A stretch of 64,000 bases of DNA from a virus. Below the pieces are notes generated by a model that ran no database searches, was not told the DNA's origin, and saw only the letters and a list, made by a program, of their open reading frames with translations. Position numbers and translations under genes: made by a program. The stretch's first letter is position 1; every line of letters starts with the position of its first letter. Shown here in pieces: positions 58,802-64,000 of the stretch. The stretch covers positions 1 through 64,000 of the IMG/VR virus record IMGVR_UViG_3300036859_000689. One strand, given 5' to 3'.

Positions 58802-60414
58802 ACAAAGACACCAAAATCGTGGTCGTTCTGGCGGTCTGCCATAACGATTTTCACCTCGCCGAGAAGTGGCTCGCATGGGCGGCACTGCTCGCGTGTTCAA
58901 CTGAACACGGCGAACCCTACAGCGGAGACCAATGCTACGATAGCTACCGGCTGATCGTATTTTGCACGAAGAGTCTCGAGCCGGAATTGATGCGACGCCT
59001 TCGAGAACTCGCCGACAAGTTTCCTTTCTTCGTCGAAATTGCTGAGACGCCAACTCTGTACGAGCAGGGATACACGCCGTCCGCCAACTTCATGTTTCGG
59101 TGCGCGCTCGAGCACGTCGAACGTTTCTATCCCGGCCGCGCGATGCTTTGGTGCGAGGCCGACACCGTTCCGATGCACAAGGATTGGGTGCCGGCGATCG
59201 AGGAAGAATATCAGAAATGCGGGAAGGCCTTTCTCGGCGACTACCACGAGTGCGAGATCAGCCACATGACCGGCAATGCGGTCTATTCGCCGAACTGGCG
59301 CCAGCTCGCGCCGTCGTTGGCGCGACTCCCGCAGCCGCGGCCCGAACAGGGATGGGATTCGATGTGCGCGCACGAGACCGTCCCGCAGATGGCCCGTTCG
59401 AAGACAATTCAACAGGTTTGGCGCCCGCCACTGATAACCGATGCCTGGTTGCAGGAAAATATCCCGGACACGACCGCGCTTTTCCATCAGTGCAAAGACG
59501 GCAGCCTGATCGATGTATTATGCGGATATGCGAGAAAAACTCGCATAAAATTGCGCGAGCCGTTGCCGCGGCCGGAGCGGAGCCAAGGAGCGAGCAACGG
59601 GCTCCGGATGGAAATCCTGATCGTCACGCACGCACGCGATATTCCGTTTTTGGAATACTGCATCAAATCGATCCGCAAATTCACCAGCGGTTTCAACGGC
59701 GTGACGATCGCGGCGCCCGACACGGAAATGAGTGCGTTCGCGAAATTCGCGAGCAACGACGTCAAAGTCGTGCACTATGCCGACGTTCCAGGGAAAGGGA
59801 TGTTGAGGCATCTCGCGATAAAATGCCGGGCGGACGAAATGTGCCCGACCGCCGACGCCGTGCTCCACATGGACGCCGATTGCATGTTTTGGGATGAAGC
59901 AACGCCCGACGACTTCATGTCCGCCGGCCGCTTGATTTTGGTGCGCGAACGGTACGACGATCTCACGAATCCGAACCGTCGTTTCTGGCGCGATGGCGTT
60001 CAGCGCGCAGTGGGTTTCCGGCCAGAATGGGAAACGATGGTGCGTCATCCGCAGGTCTACCCAGTCGATCTTTACCGCTGGGTCCGAAAGCTCGTTGAGG
60101 CGACGAACGGGATGCCGTTCGACCATTTCGTGACGACGGGGAAAAACGAGTTCCCGCAGTCGTTCTGTGAATTCAATACGATCGGAGCCGTCGGGGTTCG
60201 CGACTTCGCGGAGCGATTCACGTTCGTTAATTACGATCCCGCCAAGGATGCCGGCGAGTGCGGCGTCAGCATGAAACACACGTCGTTTCAGTACCTCTAT
60301 CGCGCCGGTCGCGACAAGGTTGTCGAGATGTGGAGTCACGGCGGAGCGGAGGCCTACAAAAAAGACATGGACCGTTTTCTCGCCGGCAACCGTCCGAGTT
60401 TCCAAATCAAATGA
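58798..60414 (+). CDS. Two-domain glycosyltransferase
   Basis: 538 residues. First GT-A domain (1-270) with MLWCEADTVPMHKDW (E-A-D near 119) and GDYHECEISHMTGNAVYSP; second domain (from about 280, MEILIVTHARDIPFLEYCIK) with VLHMDADCMFWDEA (D-A-D near 358) and NRRFWRDGVQRAVGFRP. Two donor sites suggest it adds two different sugars in turn, or a polymerising reaction. Part of the glycan cluster; 4-bp overlaps at both ends. Confidence 0.8.
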   Translation: MNKDTKIVVVLAVCHNDFHLAEKWLAWAALLACSTEHGEPYSGDQCYDSYRLIVFCTKSLEPELMRRLRELADKFPFFVEIAETPTLYEQGYTPSANFMFRCALEHVERFYPGRAMLWCEADTVPMHKDWVPAIEEEYQKCGKAFLGDYHECEISHMTGNAVYSPNWRQLAPSLARLPQPRPEQGWDSMCAHETVPQMARSKTIQQVWRPPLITDAWLQENIPDTTALFHQCKDGSLIDVLCGYARKTRIKLREPLPRPERSQGASNGLRMEILIVTHARDIPFLEYCIKSIRKFTSGFNGVTIAAPDTEMSAFAKFASNDVKVVHYADVPGKGMLRHLAIKCRADEMCPTADAVLHMDADCMFWDEATPDDFMSAGRLILVRERYDDLTNPNRRFWRDGVQRAVGFRPEWETMVRHPQVYPVDLYRWVRKLVEATNGMPFDHFVTTGKNEFPQSFCEFNTIGAVGVRDFAERFTFVNYDPAKDAGECGVSMKHTSFQYLYRAGRDKVVEMWSHGGAEAYKKDMDRFLAGNRPSFQIK

Positions 60415-60542
60415 GCGATCGACGTTTCGCGCTCTGGTTTCTCGCGGTCCTCATCCTCATCATAGGATGCTTTCGCTTAGATTTCTACATCTGGAGAAAG
60501 CAGCATCCGCAGGCGCCAACGTGGACATTCTTCTTTAAGTGA
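60411..60542 (+). CDS. Small membrane protein (43 aa)
   Basis: 43 residues, SDRRFALWFLAVLILIIGCF as a single membrane span, then FYIWRKQHPQAPTWTFFFK. It lies between two glycosyltransferases with 4-bp overlaps on both sides (ATGA, GTGA), so it may anchor or guide one of them at the membrane. Confidence 0.55.
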   Translation: MSDRRFALWFLAVLILIIGCFRLDFYIWRKQHPQAPTWTFFFK

Positions 60543-61270
60543 AACCTATGATCGTCTGTCTCCAATTCTGGCGCGGTGACATCGAGAAAGCGATGCGGCT
60601 CGCGCGCTTCATCGCCGACCTCGAACCGTTGAAACGCAGCGACGTCGAATTTCTTTTCGTCGCGCGCTTCGACTGCGACCACGATCACGAAACGATCCAT
60701 TACGTGCAGGAAAAATTCGAAAAGGTTCACTGGATTGCGACGCATACGAAGTGGACCGGATGGCCGGGAGGCTGCAATGGCATGGCTCGAGACACTCTCG
60801 AATGGTTGTCGGTCAATCGGACGAAAACGCCGGCGCTTCTGCTCGAGCCCGACTGTGTGCCGGTGACGAAGGACTGGCTTGACCGGTTAAGCAAAGAGGC
60901 GACTCGCCTCTTTATCGCGGCCGACAAATGGCTCGCTGGCGACTGGCGGAATAGCGGCGGGCCCTACGGTCACGTGAATGGAAATTGTCTCATCCGTCCC
61001 GACATCATTCCGCAACTGCTCGAGCATTTCAACGAGGGGCTGGCGTGGGATTGCGCGATCGCGCCGGCGGTTCGAACGAACTGGTATTTCACGCCGCTCA
61101 TCAAGAACCGGTTCGAATCAAAGAACGCGACTTACCGGGATCTGCACGGCGCCAACTGGTATCCTGGACGACTGACGGCCGTTGAACTCGAGGAGTATCG
61201 GCCCGTGCTCGTGCACGGTTTCAAGGACGATAGCGCGTTCGAGTTGGCGAAGGAGGAGCTGCTGCCATGA
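60539..61270 (+). CDS. Glycosyltransferase, GT-A fold (EPDC motif)
   Basis: 243 residues from a GTG overlapping the upstream TGA. MIVCLQFWRGDIEKAMRLAR, LLLEPDCVPVTKDWLDRL (E-P-D near 102), GPYGHVNGNCLIRPDIIPQL. Typical GT-A nucleotide-binding half and acceptor half. Note P in place of the middle residue of DxD. ATGA overlap with the next glycosyltransferase. Confidence 0.72.
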   Translation: MKPMIVCLQFWRGDIEKAMRLARFIADLEPLKRSDVEFLFVARFDCDHDHETIHYVQEKFEKVHWIATHTKWTGWPGGCNGMARDTLEWLSVNRTKTPALLLEPDCVPVTKDWLDRLSKEATRLFIAADKWLAGDWRNSGGPYGHVNGNCLIRPDIIPQLLEHFNEGLAWDCAIAPAVRTNWYFTPLIKNRFESKNATYRDLHGANWYPGRLTAVELEEYRPVLVHGFKDDSAFELAKEELLP

Positions 61271-61983
61271 CGCCCAAGTTTTCTCTCTTGCACGCGACCT
61301 ATGGGCGACCGGAAAAGGCGATCGAGGCGATGAAGCGCGCGCTGGGGAATGCCGCAATTTCAAGCTCGGTGGAATATATTTTCGCGGTCAACAACGACGA
61401 CTCGGATAAACTTTCGATTCCCATTTTCATTCTCGAACATGGTTGGCCGCACAGTATCCAGATTATCAGAGGAGATTTCGCCGGATCCGCTGCAGCGTGG
61501 GACGCCGCCGCAAAGGCCAGCAGTGGATCGGTGCTGATTCAAATGCAGGATGATTTAGAGCTTCCCGGCGCGTGGGACTATAAACTGCACGAACGTCTTT
61601 GGGAGCATGATAAACACTTTGATCGCGCGTCGATTTTCGTCGGCGTTTCGGATGGCTATCGTGACGACGCTCTATGCTGCACCGCGATCATGACCCGAGA
61701 ACGCTACCGACAGCAGGGCGAATTCCTTCACCCTGGCTACGTTTCTGTCTTCTCGGATGATGATGTGACCTACCGGGCGCTACGCGATGCGCGCGAAAAG
61801 AAATGCACGTTCCTCGAGGCTCGCGATCTAGTCTTTCTCCACCGCCACCACTACCACGACAAGAGCGTGCCGATGGATTCCACTTACGAACGAGAAAACT
61901 CGGCCGAAGCATACCGCATCGGCCAGACCTTGTTCATGCAACGAAACCCAGAGGCCATCAGCGATGGTCTCAAAACCTGGTAA
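61267..61983 (+). CDS. Glycosyltransferase, GT2-like
   Basis: 238 residues. SLLHATYGRPEKAIEAMKRA (GT2 start), FAVNNDDSDKLSIP, VLIQMQDDLELPGAWDYKLH with D-D at about 95, and SVFSDDDVTYRALRDA plus HRHHYHDKSV. Probable inverting GT-A enzyme. Overlaps the preceding gene by 4 bp. Confidence 0.75.
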   Translation: MTPKFSLLHATYGRPEKAIEAMKRALGNAAISSSVEYIFAVNNDDSDKLSIPIFILEHGWPHSIQIIRGDFAGSAAAWDAAAKASSGSVLIQMQDDLELPGAWDYKLHERLWEHDKHFDRASIFVGVSDGYRDDALCCTAIMTRERYRQQGEFLHPGYVSVFSDDDVTYRALRDAREKKCTFLEARDLVFLHRHHYHDKSVPMDSTYERENSAEAYRIGQTLFMQRNPEAISDGLKTW

Positions 61984-61985
61984 AC

Positions 61986-62306
61986 GTGAATCCCGTCCGA
62001 TGGCTGTGGTTGAGACTGACTAGAGGAATCCGTCTTCGTCGCGCCCAAGCCGCGTTCATTGCCACGCCGCCGGATGTTTGGATAACAAATGTGCGCGACG
62101 CGACTCGCGTTCCAATGGTGAACTGCGCAAAGGGGCACGAGGGCGAGATATTCTTTGGAGGGAAAGGCAATTCCATCTGTCAAACCTGCGGAAAAAAAAT
62201 GCCGGGTTGCTGGGATACGGTCTGTTTTATTTGCGGCAACACGTCTTGCTATGAGCACTCGGTTCAAGTTGGCGAATGCTGGTACTGCAAGAAATGCGGA
62301 GGATGA
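61986..62306 (+). CDS. Zinc-ribbon-rich protein (106 aa)
   Basis: 106 residues from a GTG 2 bp after the previous stop. A basic start (VRWLWLRLTRGIRLRRAQAA) and a C-terminal array of CxxC motifs (CQTCGK, CFICG, CWYCKKCGG) for two zinc sites. Between two glycosyltransferase genes; may be an accessory protein. Confidence 0.6.
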   Translation: MNPVRWLWLRLTRGIRLRRAQAAFIATPPDVWITNVRDATRVPMVNCAKGHEGEIFFGGKGNSICQTCGKKMPGCWDTVCFICGNTSCYEHSVQVGECWYCKKCGG

Positions 62307-62308
62307 GT

Positions 62309-63013
62309 ATGAACCCAAAAATCTATATCGCCGTCCCGTGTCACAACCGGAAGGCTATCGTGAGGCAATGCCTGCCGACGATCCGCGCCGGCATGCAAGA
62401 GGGCGATTTGATGGTCGCCTACGACGACGGCTCGAAAGAGTACGGCCCGACCTTCCTCGAGCAGTGGGCCGACGTCGCGGTCCGGGAGCCGAATCCGATC
62501 GGCATCGAACGGCAGCGCGCGAATCACTTCCGCGCCTTTTGGGCATCCGACTTCGATTATCTGTACCTGACGGATTCGGATGCACTGCATTCGATCAACT
62601 GGCGTGTGCAGGCGGAACGGCTCGTGAACGAATGCTCGCCGGCGCCGGTCTGCCTCTACAACACGGCCGCGCACGTGCGCCTCGTGAACAACACGATTCT
62701 CGACGATCCCGCGAGCGATGTCATCTGGCGCCGGGTCGCGCCGGGAATAAGCTACATGCTGGACCGAAACCACGCTCGCCAAATCGTCGCCGCGTTGCCG
62801 CAGATGCCGGCACATTGGAATTGGGATTGGACGGTGCCGGCAATCTTGGGGCATCGATTCGCCGTCAGCCGCGTCAGTTTCGTCGACCATCTGGGTCTCG
62901 GCGGCATGCACCATCCGCCGACGGAAGGACTCGACGGCGGCGACCGCGCGCTCAACCCGGCGCCGGACCTGATCGAACTACGGGCCAAGGCGGTCAAAGC
63001 ACTCACGCGATGA
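62309..63013 (+). CDS. Glycosyltransferase, GT2-like (DSD motif)
   Basis: 234 residues from the ATG at 62309, chosen because GGAGG lies 6 nt upstream (62298-62302); an ATG at 62303 overlaps the previous stop. KIYIAVPCHNRKAIVRQCLP, MVAYDDGSKEYGPTFLEQWA, LYLTDSDALHSINWRVQAER (D-S-D near 89), HWNWDWTVPAILGHRFAVSR. A complete GT-A enzyme. Confidence 0.78.
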   Translation: MNPKIYIAVPCHNRKAIVRQCLPTIRAGMQEGDLMVAYDDGSKEYGPTFLEQWADVAVREPNPIGIERQRANHFRAFWASDFDYLYLTDSDALHSINWRVQAERLVNECSPAPVCLYNTAAHVRLVNNTILDDPASDVIWRRVAPGISYMLDRNHARQIVAALPQMPAHWNWDWTVPAILGHRFAVSRVSFVDHLGLGGMHHPPTEGLDGGDRALNPAPDLIELRAKAVKALTR

Positions 63014-63237
63014 TGTCTTGCTGGAATTGCGCAGATTCGACGTTGTCCGTTGAGGCAATTTCGGAAGGCCGCGCCCCGGCCGATCCTCTACTGGCAGGAC
63101 AAAGATGGAACGGATTTCTCGTCGTCGCCGCATCACATCCGGATCCGATTCAATGGGGAGCTAAGTTCGCGGAGAAAAGAGTCGTCGTCCTTGGATTCAC
63201 CGAAACCGCCCGGCATTGGGCCATCCTCGAAAAATGA
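63010..63237 (+). CDS. Hypothetical protein (75 aa)
   Basis: 75 residues, MMSCWNCADSTLSVEAISEG, LLAGQRWNGFLVVAASHPDP, then RVVVLGFTETARHWAILEK. Two Cys in CWNC near the start. ATGA overlaps both neighbours. No family recognised. Confidence 0.55.
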   Translation: MMSCWNCADSTLSVEAISEGRAPADPLLAGQRWNGFLVVAASHPDPIQWGAKFAEKRVVVLGFTETARHWAILEK

Positions 63238-63647
63238 GCTCCGTATTCGTCAGCACCGAAAAGAAGCTCCTCCATTTCGAATGGATCTTCGCGCAACTGA
63301 AACAGAGTTATTGGGGCAGTAATCTCGACCCGATGCGCCTCGCGGACGCGATCGCCCACAGCGAATGCTTTGGTCTCTACATGGCCGACGGCACCGGTCG
63401 GTTCCAAATCGGATTCGCGCGAGTCGTGACCGATTGGTCGACGTTCAGCAGCCTGATGGACGTCATCATCGACCCAAAGTACCGCGGCAAAGGCTACGGC
63501 ACAATTCTGATGAAGGAGGTTCTCGGCAGCGAAGCCGTGGCGCCGACCCGAAATGTTATCTCGAGTCGCGAGGCCGTTGAATTCTATCAGAAATTCGGCT
63601 ACAAGGTTCTCGATGACAAAGTCCTGACCTTGAATCCATGCCGATAA
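63234..63647 (+). CDS. GNAT-family N-acetyltransferase
   Basis: 137 residues from the ATG at 63234. Acetyl-CoA binding motif IIDPKYRGKGYGTILMKEVL (R-G-K-G-Y-G) and a C-terminal EAVEFYQKFGYKVLDDKV segment typical of GNAT. Expected to acetylate an amine or a sugar; position between the glycosyltransferases and the terminase suggests glycan acetylation. Ends overlapping the terminase start. Confidence 0.85.
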   Translation: MSSVFVSTEKKLLHFEWIFAQLKQSYWGSNLDPMRLADAIAHSECFGLYMADGTGRFQIGFARVVTDWSTFSSLMDVIIDPKYRGKGYGTILMKEVLGSEAVAPTRNVISSREAVEFYQKFGYKVLDDKVLTLNPCR

Positions 63648-64000
63648 CGAAGAGCCCACAGGACCAACTACTCGAGAGAGCCATCCGAAACGATTCGGGG
63701 GCATGGTTCGCCAACCACGCGAAGATTTGGCCGAAGGACCGCAGCAAGGGACTGATTCGGCCGCGCTCGAACTACCTCCAGAAACAAATTCAGCGCGTCG
63801 TCCGGCAGATGAAGGACGACGAACTGCCGGTTCGCATCGCCGGTTTGAAGCCTCGGCAAAAAGGTTCGACGACCTATTTCGCATGCGTCGATTACACGGA
63901 GCTTCGCCGCGATTCGATGGCCGCGTGTGTGATCGGAGGCCAGTATTCGCAGACCAAGGAGCTTTGGGAAATGCTCCAAACCTACGAGACAAACGACAGT
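63638..64000 (+). CDS. Large terminase subunit, N-terminal part (3' partial)
   Basis: 121 residues visible, continuing beyond the window. The ATG overlaps the GNAT stop by 10 bp. LKPRQKGSTTYFACVDYTEL (K71 to T79 is the Walker-A-like KxRQxGxST pattern of phage TerL), after a basic helical region (NYLQKQIQRVVRQMKDDELP). It would power DNA packaging into the prohead at the portal. Identification relies on this motif; the nuclease domain lies outside the window. Confidence 0.7.
   Translation, partial: MPITKSPQDQLLERAIRNDSGAWFANHAKIWPKDRSKGLIRPRSNYLQKQIQRVVRQMKDDELPVRIAGLKPRQKGSTTYFACVDYTELRRDSMAACVIGGQYSQTKELWEMLQTYETNDS

Noticed and set aside
63638-64000. Window end joining in frame with the window start, implying a circular genome with a terminase fused to the giant protein
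   Set aside because: The window is cut at a round number of bases; matching frame is a one-in-three chance event and no overlap is visible.
1-64000. CRISPR array
   Set aside because: No regularly spaced repeats were seen; the only tandem repeat is the hexanucleotide at 37681.

Overview
The window looks like most of one tailed-phage genome: dense GC-rich genes in long same-strand runs with 1-4 bp start/stop overlaps, a virion gene set (portal, scaffold-like protein, major capsid protein, connector-like proteins, spike/fibre proteins, start of a large terminase) and phage replication, recombination and modification genes. No tape measure, tail tube, integrase, rRNA or ribosomal protein gene is visible. 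A podovirus-type phage is the best reading. A phage-encoded PEP-CTERM protein (37.9 kb) suggests a host with an exosortase; the motif style and GC content fit Verrucomicrobia/Opitutales. That host call is inference.

Layout. 1-9.2 kb: a giant polyvalent, probably ejected protein (5' end outside the window) and the portal. 9.2-16.6 kb: a small conserved phage gene, a tRNA with anticodon CAT, a GT9-like glycosyltransferase and a leftward block holding a second glycosyltransferase fused by ATGA overlap to an extremely Ser/Thr-rich protein, plus two further putative surface proteins. 16.7-24.0 kb: scaffold-like protein, major capsid protein, connector-like proteins, a LamG-like fibre and an Asp-box (sialidase-like) spike. 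24.0-25.7 kb: three membrane/coiled-coil proteins, a likely lysis or membrane module with no recognisable endolysin. 25.8-34 kb: recombination and nucleic-acid genes (candidate annealing protein, DUF2800-like nuclease, RuvC-like resolvase, SF2 helicase) mixed with small genes, ending in a structured RNA-like element. 34.1-37.3 kb: C5 DNA methyltransferase and a DnaB-N/RepA-like helicase.

37.3-46.1 kb is leftward. It holds a terminator-bounded cassette (PEP-CTERM protein plus trypsin-like protease), another glycosyltransferase, and a 13-gene chain with twelve consecutive 4-bp overlaps (RadC/JAB protein, DUF3560 protein, adenine-methylase-like protein, zinc ribbons). This chain is a candidate early or host-takeover operon. 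A divergent, hairpin-rich, largely gene-free region lies at 46.1-47.5 kb.

47.5-64 kb is rightward: small genes, an HNH nuclease, a beta-class DNA methyltransferase, an XRE regulator, a HerA-like ATPase with duplicated C-terminal winged helices, an ASCH protein, then a glycan cluster (FkbM methyltransferase, four glycosyltransferase genes, GNAT acetyltransferase) running into the start of the large terminase gene. The phage appears to use host polymerases: no DNA or RNA polymerase is visible. It carries three DNA methyltransferases and seven glycosyltransferase genes, an unusual investment in modifying DNA and glycans. Functions come from motif reading only; no database search was possible.
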